From positions 5,555,548 to 5,619,547 of the forward strand of contig JARUPZ010000017.1 in NCBI GenBank assembly GCA_031213475.1: a stretch of DNA of 64,000 nt, read 5' to 3'. The position numbers and the translations under genes are program-made. Source of the DNA: Nereocystis luetkeana (taxonomy: Eukaryota; Sar; Phaeophyceae; Laminariales; Laminariaceae). Positions 11,664 through 22,123 of this stretch are shown piece after piece (position 1 is the first letter of the stretch; each line of letters begins with the position of its first letter). The notes beneath the pieces were generated by a model that saw only the letters and a list, made by a program, of their open reading frames with translations, was not told where the DNA came from and ran no database searches.

Positions 11664-12173
11664 CCTCTGACACTAAGACACTCGATAGCAGACGAGTTTG
11701 CACAGTATGCGTGGGGCGCGGATTTCAAACTGCCGGTTGAAGGAGTCAATTCGCCAATGTTAGACTCGCTCGTGACCTGCCGCAGATCGACCACTGCCTC
11801 CGGCACCACTAGATGGGAGTACAAGGGGAGATCGAGAGAGGGAGTAGAGACAGGATGGCGAACTGGGAATGACGTGTTACAGAGTTTTACACCCTTGCAG
11901 TTGGACGGTTTCATCGCACTCTGGCACTTGTACAACCCCGACCCTACTAAAGACACGACCCCAGTCTCAGTCACCCCTCGTACACCCGCCCTTCGTCGTC
12001 GCGAAGCCTTGACGCTGTTTCCGATAGGGTTTACCATCTGGAAGGACTTTGGCGGTGGGTTGCGACTGCAGGGGCAAGTGTACGATTACAGAGACCGCTA
12101 CTGGCGAGTGCGCTACACCGATAACAACTGGGAAGAACTGACCCGTCGCGAGATGGAACGGCTGCAGGACTGA
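11664..12173 (+). CDS. C-terminal Tudor/chromo-like ORF of the LTR element
   Basis: The integrase frame stays open for 169 codons after its TGA and ends at TGA near 12,171. It includes SIADEFAQYAWGADFKLP and finishes with a beta-rich patch: IWKDFGGGLRLQGQVYDY, then YWRVRYTDNNWEELT. That spacing of aromatic and acidic residues resembles the small chromo- or Tudor-like folds at the C-terminus of some Ty3/gypsy polyproteins and in chromatin readers. Whether it is reached by stop-codon readthrough or is a separate ORF starting at the ATG near 11,757 cannot be decided. Domain naming is by pattern only. Confidence 0.5.
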   Translation, partial: PLTLRHSIADEFAQYAWGADFKLPVEGVNSPMLDSLVTCRRSTTASGTTRWEYKGRSREGVETGWRTGNDVLQSFTPLQLDGFIALWHLYNPDPTKDTTPVSVTPRTPALRRREALTLFPIGFTIWKDFGGGLRLQGQVYDYRDRYWRVRYTDNNWEELTRREMERLQD

Positions 12174-12295
12174 AACGATCCACGCTCTGCATGGACGAAG
12201 ATCTGCTCCTTCATCCGGCAATTCCGGCGAGGATCCTCCCCTGCGAAGACCTTCCCCTGCGAAGATCTTCCCCTGCAAACATCTCTCTAATTCAT

Positions 12296-13757
12296 CTAGT
12301 GTTTCTGCTTGCTTTTGGTGTGTCGTGTTTCAACCGAAGAGGCCGTGTTGGTTCTTTTCCGTTTAATTCTCGTGGTTTTCGATTTTATTTAGCTAGTGTT
12401 TCTGCTTACTTTTGGTGTGTCGTGTTTCAACCGAAGAGGCCGTGTTGGTTCTTTTCCGTTTTGTTCTCGTGGTTTTCGATTTTATTTATCCAGTGTTTCA
12501 ACCGAAGAGGCCGTGTTGGTTCTTTTCCGTTTTGTTCTCGTGGTTTTCGATTTTATTTATCCAGTGTTTCAACCGAAGAGGCCGTGTTGGTTCTTTTCCG
12601 TTTGTTCTCGTGGTTTTCGATTTTATTTATCCAGTGTTTCAACCGAAGAGGCCGTGTTGGTTCTTTTCCGTTTTGTTCTCGTGGTTTTCGATTTTATTTA
12701 TCCAGTGTTTCAACCGAAGAGGCCGTGTTGGTTCTTTTCCGTTTTGTTCTCGTGGTTTTCGATTTTATTTATCCAGTGTTTCAACCGAAGAGGCCGTGTT
12801 GGTTCTTTTCCGTTTTGTTCTCGTGGTTTTCGATTTTATTTATCCAGTGTTTCAACCGAAGAGGCCGTGTTGGTTCTTTTCCGTTTTGTTCTCGTGGTTT
12901 TCGATTTTATTTATCCAGTGTTTCAACCGAAGAGGCCGTGTTGGTTCTTTTCCGTGTTGTTCTCGTGGTTTTCGATTTTATTTATCCAGTGTTTCAACCG
13001 AAGAGGCCGTGTTGGTTCTTTTCCGTTTTGTTCTCGTGGTTTTCGATTTTATTTATCCAGTGTTTCAACCGAAGAGGCCGTGTTGGTTCTTTTCCGTTTT
13101 GTTCTCGTGGTTTTCGATTTTATTTATCCAGTGTTTCAACCGAAGAGGCCGTGTTGGTTCTTTTCCGTTTTGTTCTCGTGGATTTCGATTTTATTTATCC
13201 AGTGTTTCAACCGAAGAGGCCGTGTTGGTTCTTTTCCGTGTTGTTCTCGTGGTTTTCGATTTTATTTATCCAGTGTTTCAACCGAAGAGGCCGTGTTGGT
13301 TCTTTTCCGTTTTGTTCTCGTGGTTTTCGATTTTATTTATCCAGTGTTTCAACCGAAGAGGCCGTGTTGGTTCTTTTCCGTTTTGTTCTCGTGGTTTTCG
13401 ATTTTATTTATCCAGTGTTTCAACCGAAGAGGCCGTGTTGGTTCTTTTCCGTTTTGTTCTCGTGGTTTTCGATTTTATTTATCCAGTGTTTCAACCGAAA
13501 AGGCCGTGTTGGTTCTTTTCCGTTTTGTTCTCGTGGTTTTCGATTTTATTTTTCCAGTGTTTCAACCGAAGAGGCCGTGTTGGTTCTTTTCCGTTTTGTT
13601 CTCGTGGTTTTCGATTTTATTTATCCAGTGTTTCAACCGAAGAGGCCGTGTTGGTTCTTTTCCGTTTTGTTCTCGTGGTTTTCGATTTTATTTATCCAGT
13701 GTTTCAACCGAAGAGGCCGTGTTGGTTCTTTTCCGTTTTGTTCTCGTGGTTTTCGAT
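12296..13757 (+). repeat. 71-bp minisatellite, about 19 copies
   Basis: Two longer leading units (about 96 bp) are followed by units 71 bp long beginning GTTTCAACCGAAGAGGCCG (starts at 12,495, 12,566, 12,636 and on). One unit is 70 bp. Variation is slight (single changes such as AAAAGG for AGAGG at about 13,498). No forward frame has a stop in the unit, and 71 is not a multiple of three, so all three forward frames are open for 450-527 codons reading the same peptides in rotation. This is a repeat artefact rather than three genes. Confidence 0.95.
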
Positions 13758-14153
13758 TTAGTCTTGCCGTGTAGGCTAGCCTACAGTTTTAACCGAGGAG
13801 GCGGAGTTGCCTTCTCTGTTGTGTTCGATTTTCGTTGAATTGTTGAGGACGCAATAGAAGCGATTTATATGCTTAGGCGTTAGGGGACACTGCGCGTATT
13901 TCATCGCTGAATGAGCGTGGGGGGACTTTAGCCATGGAATAGTGGTCGGGCAACCAAACACGCAGTGAAAAAGCAAGGGTAGGGGTTTTTCTCGGGGATT
14001 TCCCTTTGATGGCCTTTGCGATTTCGGTTTGGTTGTTTATCCCTGAGGCCGTTATTTGTGTTAAAGGGCTTTGCGGCTCTTTAAACTTGGTTATAGTCAC
14101 AAGATTGCGATAGCATAATGCTCATTCCGTCATTCGCATTATGCTAGGGGGCA
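13758..14153 (+). other. LTR element 3' interior with polypurine tract
   Basis: No gene. It ends in GCTAGGGGGCA (about 14,143-14,153) directly before the 3' LTR, the expected position of the polypurine tract that primes plus-strand DNA. Confidence 0.6.
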
Positions 14154-14593
14154 TGTTACGGTTCGGTTGACCGTCTCAGGAGTTATGATGACATAGAGGC
14201 GTTTTCATATTGTAGCTCCGTTCCGGACGGAAGGTTTCATCCCCCTTCCGTCTCACTCAGTTCCCGCGACCATCACCACGGTCACGGAACAAGCAATCAC
14301 TTACCATCTAGCCATCTCCAGTTGGAGCCTCTTCACAGAAGAACCACAAGCTCGCCCTACTCTCCTGGAGACCTAGGAGCGCACCTCTCGACTCGGTCGG
14401 ACTCAAGCTCTGCTCTGTCACTGAGGTTGGTCATTGATGTCTCGTCTTTGTGTTCTCCTTTTGGGTTATGCATCTCTGAGTGGTAACCTGGGGTCCCCAG
14501 CTGCCACTCCTACCAACTATTGCAGAACCCTACATGTGTTGCCTTGTGACAATGACGTAAGACCTCAGCCCAGGCAGCCAGCTTTCCGTTTCA
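14154..14593 (+). repeat. 3' LTR (440 bp)
   Basis: Same length and sequence as the 5' LTR, from TGTTACGG to GTTTCA. GTAT, the target duplication, follows directly, then an AT-rich tract with TACCAGGTA at 14,610. Confidence 0.95.
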
Positions 14594-14910
14594 GTATATA
14601 TAATATATATACCAGGTACATGAGTACGATGGTTTCACTTCTCTGTCTTTGGGGTGTGCAATGTGCTTCAGTTATTTATACGTTGTTGTGTTGTTTGTTG
14701 CTGTTGAATTATTTGGACACAGCGGTTCACCGCATCATGGACTCACGGCGTTTCGTCTGCCTAACGCCGCGTGGAGGTGGCCTCACGGTAGGTAAGGCAA
14801 CGGTAATATCGTACGCAGGCGTCTCGGGAGGACGGTCTAGTGTCAACGGGAGGGGGGCGCCACAGCAAATACTCTTGGTGCTCCCGCCGTGGCGAAACAA
14901 ACGAAGCCTA

Positions 14911-15023
14911 TTACGGGGGATCATAGTTAACAGGACCTATGGGACAGATAAAAACCTACCCTGGTATATGTTTAACCATTTTTACTAACAATAATTGGTC
15001 CTGTTAACTATGGCCCCCCGTAA
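14911..15023. mobile_element. 113-bp MITE with TA duplication
   Basis: Terminal inverted repeats begin TTACGGGGG and continue CATAGTTAACAGGACC; the right end reads GGTCCTGTTAACTATGG then CCCCCGTAA. TA lies directly outside each end (14,909-14,910 and 15,024-15,025). TA duplication fits Tc1/mariner-type mobilisation. No coding capacity; single copy in this window. Confidence 0.8.
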
Positions 15024-15435
15024 TAGTGACTATCTGCAGGTGCAAATGGAGCCCGTGGTACCGAAACCCTAAAAAATACAAACACTTCAGATTTTGGAGG
15101 CCACGTGGCAGGCGTAATGCTCCAGGCGCAATGTTTTTTAGAGTATTTTGAATTGTTTGTCGTGTAGTTTTTTCCTGCACATTATGTGTATGTCGGTGCC
15201 TGTCGTATCCACATTTCATTGCCTACTCGCTTTACTTCATGACTATTTTTCTTTTGTTCTTTTTTTCTTTTTTTCATCTCAGTTTTTTGGTTATATTTAT
15301 TTGTTGCCTTTTTACTCCTTTTTTTCCGGTCTTGCTTGAGTTGTTGTGTTCTCGTACCCGGTACGCTGACACTTCACTTGCTTGACACTTACTTGAATAT
15401 GCGATTTAGTTTTATTTTGGGTCTTCCTCTGTCTC

Positions 15436-15536
15436 ACAGTGTGTGACCACAGAATCAGTATCTCTCTAGGATAGGGAATCAGGACGGACTCTGGGCGTAC
15501 TGATGAAGCCTGGCAGAATGGACGATGCCAGTGAAG

Positions 15537-15572
<36 letters not shown>

Positions 15573-15716
15573 CTGTACGTAGTGTCTCTGTGGCGTATTT
15601 ATGTGACCACAGAGCTCGTATCTCTGTACACTTAGAGTCGGATTAAAGAATCGGCACGGACACTGGTTTTGCTGGATTTCAACGTATTGAGAAAACTGTT
15701 TCATGTGAAGAACACA
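15436..15716 (-). repeat. R2 foldback repeat, diverged copy with CAA microsatellite
   Basis: Diverged member of a family that ends in GTGAAGAACACACAC and contains GTGACCACAGA, AGAATCGGCACGGACACTGG and TGCTGGAT words. It is interrupted by (CAA)11 at about 15,538-15,571. Family members lie at 16,043-16,290, 58,888-59,330 and 62,958-63,190. Confidence 0.6.
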
Positions 15717-15767
15717 CACGCAGCGGCAGCTTTCGAACATAAAACAAAGATGTAATAAAGACCTTAA

Positions 15768-15859
15768 CCCTTTTAGGACCCCAGTCCCGTTTTGAGGACA
15801 AACTACTTATAATTTGAGTATTTTGTCCCCACATACATGGGACTGCGGTGCTAAGAGCG
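15768..15859. mobile_element. MITE copy B, TTAA family
   Basis: Same hairpin family as copy A: CCCTTTTAGGACC on the left and GGTGCTAAGAGCG on the right. TTAA on the left (15,764-15,767), degraded to TCAA on the right. The arms have several mismatches, so it is an older copy. Confidence 0.8.
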
Positions 15860-16042
15860 TCAACGAAGTGAGTCTTTTTTTGTTCTGCCAATATTATGTA
15901 CGCCTGGTGTATTTGTTGACATACTGAAGGAAACCTATCAATCGCATACTGGTACCACACACGGCCCGAGCGGTGTTCCTGGTCATCATACTTGACAAAA
16001 AAAATGTGTTTTTGTTTGCCTGTTTTTGTTTTCTCGTTGATT

Positions 16043-16290
16043 GTTTATTTTCGTTTCACTCTTTCATAGATTGTGCATGTCGTGCATATCGTATCTAGTA
16101 TGATGACATGGCTGTGCATCGCCCACTGCAGTGCATACTGCACACGTGGCAGCGTAGTATCTCTGTGGCGTAGCTTTGTGACCACATAACTTGTATCTCT
16201 TCTAGGACTGGAGAATCGGCACGGACACTGGTTGTGCTGGATGTCGACGGGAAGAAAGAACGGTTTAATGTGAAGAACACACACACATTG
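16043..16290 (-). repeat. R2 foldback repeat copy
   Basis: Reverse-strand copy of the family described at 58,888-59,330: CGGTTTAATGTGAAGAACAC at its end, GAGAATCGGCACGGACACTGG-type core and GTAGTATCTCTGTGGCGTAG. No coding evidence. Confidence 0.75.
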
Positions 16291-16427
16291 TGGGTGTGGC
16301 CTCCAAATGCTGAGTAGTTTTGTTACGTTTAGGTATGTGCACCACGCACCGCCTCCACTGAGACGTATAGAGGGTCACAAGCCTTTGTTACTTTCGCCAC
16401 CGCGGGCGCGGCAAGAGTAAGCGCTCT

Positions 16428-16451
16428 GCCCCCCCCCCCCCCCCACCCCCC
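16428..16451. repeat. Poly(C) tract
   Basis: A C-run broken by a single A. Simple sequence. Confidence 0.9.
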
Positions 16452-16609
16452 AGTTCCCAGCCTTGAAAGCCTGTCGGTGAAAATCGTCGAATTGCCTGCT
16501 CGGCGCGACGTTATTTGCCGTACAAAACCTGTGGCAACCTGTAGGCGGTGTGAGGGAGACGGAGTGGCATGTATGCCCACCATACAATAGAATACACGTA
16601 CAGCATTAA

Positions 16610-16698
16610 CCCTTTTAGAACCGCAGTCCCGTTTTGGGGACAAACCAGTCAAAATTCAAGTAGTTTGTCCCCAAAACGGGACTGCGGTTCTAAAGAGG
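16610..16698. mobile_element. MITE copy C, TTAA family
   Basis: One of the best preserved copies: CCCTTTTAGAACCGCAGTCC facing GGACTGCGGTTCTAAAGAGG, with TTAA at 16,606-16,609 and 16,699-16,702. About 89 bp, hairpin-forming, non-coding. Confidence 0.92.
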
Positions 16699-16775
16699 TT
16701 AAGAACACCTGAAGCACGTTGTATGCCTTTGAGCAAAAAGCAAACAAACCAGCGTACGAGTACGTACGGGAGGGT

Positions 16776-16809
16776 CATACGTACGTACGTAACGTACGTA
16801 CGTACGTAT
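16776..16809. repeat. (ACGT)n microsatellite
   Basis: Self-complementary ACGT repeats, about eight units with one interruption. Able to form alternating purine-pyrimidine structures. Flanked on the right by a diverged R2 fragment (about 16,809-16,930). Confidence 0.9.
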
Positions 16810-16959
16810 GTGTTTTTCACATCAAACCGTTCTTTCAACCCGGTAATATGTAGCACAACCAGTGTACGCGCCGATTCTTCGAACCACACAAGATACGTAC
16901 TCATACATATTCTGTGATCACAAAACAAAACTACGTCACACATTACTGCATTCGTGGTT

Positions 16960-17660
16960 TAATTCGAGGAATGCCAAAGTGGAAAGCGGTGGGATCAGAC
17001 TCTCTTCCGGCCGAGTTACTGAAAATCGACCACCCCGAATTTATCCGGCACTTCCCAACTTACTGGCCAACGCGTGGAGAACGGGCAACGCCGCCGAGGA
17101 ATGGAAAGATGCGCCCGTCCTCAAAAAAAGCATCACTCTGATAGCGCAACAATTACCGAGGGATTCCGCTTGTTGCCCATTCAGGCAAAGTTTTGCTGAA
17201 AACGGTCGCATCCCGCCTCAGCAACTACTGCGAGGCCGAAGGATACTCCCCAACGAACATTTCGGCTTTCGCCCAGCACGGTCAACGGTCGACATACATG
17301 CTGTTCGTCGTGCAACTGACATATTTCGGACGAACTAGATGCTGTACGCGGGCGATGCAGGCGGAAGGCCTTGGGAAGACAATGACCGTCATTGTGACGG
17401 TTTTCGAAGCAGCAGGCCTCACCGTATCCGAAACGAATACGGAGAGGCCATGCTGCCGCGCGGACCCCGAATCAGGCGACCCAGACCTCACCACTCGTCA
17501 TTGAAGGTGCGCGACGGAGATGTAGACAGACCATGCAATTTTTGTACCTGGGCGGTCTTGTCGTCGCAAGCGCTGACATTATGCCAGAGATCACAAGACG
17601 GATCCGACTCGCATGGGCAGGCCACAATCGGTTCAAACGGGAACTGTATTTATTTCATGT
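16960..17660 (+). pseudogene. LINE fragment with internal deletions
   Basis: Fragments in LINE order: KWKAVGSDSLPAELLKIDHP (about 16,975-17,035), [20 protein letters not shown] (about 17,180-17,240), then a jump from [10 protein letters not shown] straight to MLYAGDAG (the FADD box, first Asp changed to Gly) at 17,339, then [12 protein letters not shown]. Several hundred bases between the palm motifs are missing, and several frames are used. Subfamily as at 1,840-3,580. Confidence 0.75.
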
Positions 17661-18434
17661 AAGATGACCCGATGACTCTAACAACAGTATCTCTAAGGGT
17701 CGTTTCTAAATGACGAGATGATTTTTTATTTATTTTTTTGCCAAAGTAGCAATTTTTTGGAAATTTTGGTTTTCGCGAAGATGTCAAGTATTTCTCCGAC
17801 GACACTGTGAAAACTTGCCAAAATAGCCTGTAACTGTTGTAGTAATTAGGGGCTTTCACGCCTTGCTCAAAAATTGCGAAATAAAATAGCAAGTTCAAAA
17901 TTCCAAAAAAACTTGTCAGCGAAGGGATTGGCAAAATACTTGCTATTTTGACAAATTACAGACAAATCGGAAAAAATGGGCACGAAGCCTAAAATGAGAA
18001 CCAAGCCGTATCTCCAGAACCATGTGGTGTATCAGAGAACCAAAATGATCCTGCGAAACCCCTTGGCCAGCCCTGTGAGAGGAGCTCGTCAGAACGGTCA
18101 TTCTCCATCTCGTGCCTTCGGGTGGGCGCAAAAAGCGATATACGCTGGCTCTATTGTGATTTCTCTAGATGCTGGCTACCGTGGCGATGCCGAAGACTCC
18201 CAGCCTGAGCGACAGCTCATTCGAAGGCTGCTGTACAGCCCCACAGGACTGTCAACTTTTTTTCTTGGAGTTGTACACAATTGGTTTGCTTTCTAAAAAA
18301 AACCGTCCGTTCCCATTTTTTGTTTCGTTCCCATTTTTCCGTTTTTAAATTATTTTAAAAAAAATATCCAACTTTCGAAAAAATTCCAATTTTGGCAAGG
18401 GTTTTTGCCAAATACGCCACGGAAGAAACGAGAC
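17661..18434. other. No recognisable gene
   Basis: AT-rich arms flank a 106-codon plus-strand frame (17,976-18,296) with no motif I know. The reading frame contains basic residues throughout and no clear bias. It could be a repeat fragment. Confidence 0.4.
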
Positions 18435-18438
18435 CTAA

Positions 18439-18528
18439 CCCCCATAGAACCGCAGTCTCGTTTTGGGGACAAACCAGTCAAAATTCCATGTGGGTTATCT
18501 CCAAAACGGGACTGTGTTTCTAAAGGGG
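18439..18528. mobile_element. MITE copy D, TTAA family, abutting LINE
   Basis: Hairpin of the same family (ATAGAACCGCAGTC and CTGTGTTTCTAAAGGGG ends). The flanks are degraded (CTAA left, CTAC right). LINE C-terminal sequence starts directly after it, as also seen at copy F. Confidence 0.8.
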
Positions 18529-18529
18529 C

Positions 18530-19140
18530 TACAGGCCGCGACGATGGAGACCCTGCTGTACGGGTGCGTGACGTATACTCTTGGTCAGGAGCTCTTCGCT
18601 GAGTTACGAACGGTACACCACATACCCCTCCTACGGGTCATTTACTTCCAGCGCCGACAACGCACTGACCACCTCATGTCGTGTGCCAAGGCCCTCAAGA
18701 AGGCACGGCGTGAAATAGCGTTGAAACGACCATCTGGAAACGACGCCTACTCTTTGCGGGGGCCGTACAGGCCGTACAGCGGACGACCAATGAGCGGCTG
18801 ACCCGCCGGGTGATGTTGGGGACGATGGCTGGGGGGGGAAAACCCAGGACCAGGCCGACCGGAACAGAACTGGGTCCATTTTCTAGCAGACGACCTCAGG
18901 TTTTTTCAAACCGCCGGGGGCTCCGAAAAAGCGCCCCTCTGCTGTTCAGAGTAGATACGATGAAACAGGAAGTGGTACCCGGGGGTCATCGAAGGGTCGG
19001 GCTGATTTATGGCAAGGTGGCACCAGGAGGAGGCAGGCTGCACCCCGCAGCTGAGGACGCCAAGGGGGAGAAGGGCGGCCGCACTGATACAGCTGTAAAC
19101 GAATGCAGAAACGAAGTGATAGATCGGGTGGCTAGGTATC
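18530..19140 (+). pseudogene. LINE C-terminal fragment
   Basis: Encodes METLLYGCVTYTL, ELFAELRTVHH, LLRVIYFQRRQRTDHL, then after frame changes RRVMLGTMAGG, the conserved C-terminal block of this window's LINEs. No RT palm is present; the 5' end is cut at the MITE. Confidence 0.75.
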
Positions 19141-19144
19141 GGTT

Positions 19145-20770
19145 CGACTAGCTCTTACATACTTTTGCCCGCGTATCTCTCTCCTTCGTCTTGCTTCGTC
19201 CGTGCAGCAGATATCATTCCTTCCTGAGTACGTATGTTTTCCGTCTGACAGCCGTTCTGGAGTCCTTGTGTCGTTTTTATTATGTTTCATTCCATATTTT
19301 GTTATTGGTGTTTTGAATAGTTGTCTTTTTTCCTATTTTCCTGGTCTTTCTTGTGTTGTTGTGCTCACGTACCGGCACGCTGGCATCACTTGCTTGACCT
19401 TTTGAATTTGCGATAATATAGAACTACGCACATAGATCACAACCCCTGAGCGTGCTCGGTTGGTGCATCCCTGGCCTCTCAGAGCTCCCACTTCCAAAAT
19501 GCCTCCATTCACTACTTGCCGGACCTTTCCAGCAGTTCTTTGTTTTCTCGGTCCTTTTCTTCCATTTTTCTTCTTCCGTTTCCTGTGCGTGCGTGTTCTC
19601 CGAGCACGGCATCGCGGGATGACCCGGCACCGTCGCGGGTGTCAGCGGGTGCTGGCGGGTAGAGGGGGGGGTTGCAAGGAGCGCGGTCGCCGCTTTCGTG
19701 CCTAGGCGTCGCGTGTGCCTCGAGACACGAGGGGTGCATGCACGGGCTTTGTCTGGCTTCGATTTATGATTGTAGATAGAGTATGTACGAGTTACAAAGG
19801 TCGTTCGGGAGGGCAAGATAATATTCAAGCGGTGCTTATTTTTACTATTAATACCACGCTGATTTTGAAAGAAGGAGGTGTGCAGTTTGAACACCAACGT
19901 TATCGAGCTGGCGAACGACGGCCACGGTGAGCACCGGGCTTCGCGTGAGGCGGGCGACGGGGCTGATTGTGGCAGAGAGTGATAAAAGCTTTATCCGGAC
20001 CGAATCGGTGGCGAGGTGGTCGTGAGAGGGGCAGGCGGCGTACGACGCTGACAAAGAAGCTCTTCTGTTCGATTTTATTTTCTTCTTTCCGACCGGGTGT
20101 AAGGAGTTCCAATCAGGTAGAATATTTATGCACGAGAGGGGATGGGGATGTTCTTTCTTTCCGAATTTTCCGTTTCATTTTCATTGTTTTTGCTGCTGTG
20201 CCGGGCTGTGCTTTCGCTTTCTTCGTACATACGAGTACAGACATAGAGCATATCAAAAAAAAAAAGAAGTACAGTAGTGGTATCCTACCTGGGGTATAAA
20301 CGTACGTACGACATCCCCGACGCAAGCGTAATACTCCGTATGTGGCGTCCGAGCTGACGTCGGAGCTGTTTTTTCCTGAAGCATGGCGGCGGGACTCTTG
20401 GCATTATCAAGTCGCCGGTTTGCAATTACGATCCTTGAAAAAACTAAACTCAATCGTGGACCTCTGTTCGCTTCGCATAATTTGATGTACTTTTTCCCTT
20501 CCAGAGCGAAGCGCCTTGTATACTCTTATTTATTGTCTTTTTTGTTTCACCCTCTGTGACCACAGAATAAGTATTTACACGGTTTCTTTAATTGTATTTG
20601 CCGTGAGATGTTGTTGTACGAGTGTTTTTTTTTAATGACACCTCTTCGTCACAAAAAGTTGTGAACAGTCACACCTGATACTCGATGACCTTATACCCCA
20701 TTATTTACATATCTACTCTGATCCTTTTGACTCCCTCCCCAATTCCAATCGCCACCCCCTTGCACCCTGA
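19145..20770. other. Gene-free stretch
   Basis: No gene recognised. 19,170-19,410 is T-rich with words shared with 15,190-15,390 (GTACCGGCACGCTGGCA beside GTACCCGGTACGCTGACA), so a repeat family is present in both places. Overlapping frames on both strands at 19,424-20,325 have no domain. Confidence 0.45.
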
Positions 20771-21187
20771 AACCAGTTGGGAAGGTGTTGCAATCTGGGA
20801 GCTCGGAACTTTAGGGGTGTTTTTGGCTTGACAAATTGCCTGGCGTGGTCTGCACTTCGGAATTGTCGTCCGCTGCAGTTTTAGAAATCTCCTGGATGGA
20901 TGCAAACGCGGGAGGCCCCATAGCAATTTGGGAGATAGGATGTTTGGGTTCGTAAACTGTTCAGGTGTTTTGGTTCCTCTTGGGATCAATAAACGGGCGA
21001 AGACCGAACCCGACCCCTGATTCTAACCCTAACCCTAACCCTGACCCCAAACTGCAGCCAAAACGGGGAAAACCTGGCCATAGTTTCCCAATTTCGGCCG
21101 ACGACTTCGTAGTGCAGACCGCGCTACGCAAGTCAAAAACACCCCTAACGATTCCTTGTGCCAGATTGCTACACCTACTCCCAGTTG
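20771..21187. repeat. Foldback element with telomere-like core, copy 1
   Basis: The left arm (from AACCAGTTGGGAAGGTGTTG) and the inverted right arm (ending CTACTCCCAGTT) are imperfectly complementary for more than 100 bp; both contain TTAGGGGTGTTTTTG or its complement. The centre holds CCCTAACCCTAACCCTGACCC at about 21,025-21,045, like a short interstitial telomere repeat. A relative lies at 46,743-47,090. Confidence 0.7.
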
Positions 21188-21189
21188 TA

Positions 21190-21597
21190 GCCCGTTTGTC
21201 TGCGGTTCGGGGTCGCGGTTAGCATTGTAATGGGACTTCCTTTTCAGCCTCTTGCAGCCACTGGGCCGAAGTACTATTGATGGGCAATTGTGTAGTGCAT
21301 GTCATCAAGTGGTACGATTTACTGTCTACCCATGCACCAGGAGGGTTTGGCCACGTAGCGGTAAGAATGGTTCTGCAAGCCCACTCTTAAAGTGCGGTGT
21401 GATATAGAGTAGCCACTCGCCCTATTAATAGCTTTGACCCCCTCTATGGGTATCCCACAAGTCTAACCCTACAGTGGCAAAAGCAACAAATTAAATTGGG
21501 CTATATAGGGCATACTAAGTAAGTGTATACCGAATATTCATGGCGCTCCATTTATATATTGCTTTGCGGCCACAGGTCCCTATGTCGGATAAATACC
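21190..21597. other. No recognisable gene
   Basis: I see nothing definite in this stretch between the foldback element and the LINE tail. Confidence 0.4.
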
Positions 21598-21650
21598 TAT
21601 ATATATTAAAGGTGTAATATATATATATATCTATATATATATATATATAT
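21598..21650. repeat. (AT)n microsatellite at the LINE 3' end
   Basis: AT repeats directly following the (AAC)n tail of the minus-strand LINE. Could be part of the LINE tail or the target site. Confidence 0.85.
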
Positions 21651-22123
21651 TGTTTGTTGTTGTTCTCACATAACTCACAATACAATGCAGTCCGTGGTCG
21701 CAGGACAGGCTCTAATAACTCTGCAGTCGAAGAAATACCTAAAGTAAAACAGAGGCAAAAACAAAAAACAAGCATACGCACTCCACCACTGCGGACACCA
21801 GGGAAGCAAAAAGGAGACTATTATTAATAATAGCAGACAAAAACCTAAAAGAGAAGATGAAGCGAAGCAAAACAACAAACAAAACAAAAACAGAAGCAGA
21901 TAGCAAAACGCAGAAAAAGGCAAAACGGACCAAACTAACAAATAAATACACAAAGAGGTACAAACGGGAATGAAAGAAAAATGAAAAAAAGAAGGGATAA
22001 AAAAGTAATAATCACGGGTGGGGGGGAAAGAAAATACGAAAGGCAGGCACTGGAGCATACAGGCACGAGAAGTTGCCCAGGTGGCACCATGCTAGTTACT
22101 TGGGTCACAAAGAAAGGAGTGCA

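Larger units (their letters stand above)
4892..14593 (+). mobile_element. Young, defective Ty3/gypsy-type LTR retrotransposon
   Basis: The element is 9.7 kb, flanked by two 440-bp direct LTRs that start TG and end CA. The host sequence GTAT occurs just outside both ends (4,888-4,891 and 14,594-14,597), a 4-bp target-site duplication. I found no difference between the LTRs, which indicates recent insertion. The interior has a primer-binding site, a long non-coding section full of tandem repeats (5.4-10.1 kb), an integrase with zinc-binding and DDE domains, a C-terminal Tudor/chromo-like ORF, and a 71-bp minisatellite. No gag, protease or reverse transcriptase is visible, and the integrase is frameshifted, so movement must have relied on proteins made elsewhere. 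Integrase type and domain order indicate Ty3/gypsy; this is family knowledge, not a search. Confidence 0.92.

Noticed and set aside
12191..13838. Three overlapping plus-strand frames of 449-527 codons
   Set aside because: All are the same 71-bp repeat read in rotating frames; no start context, domain or codon bias supports a protein.
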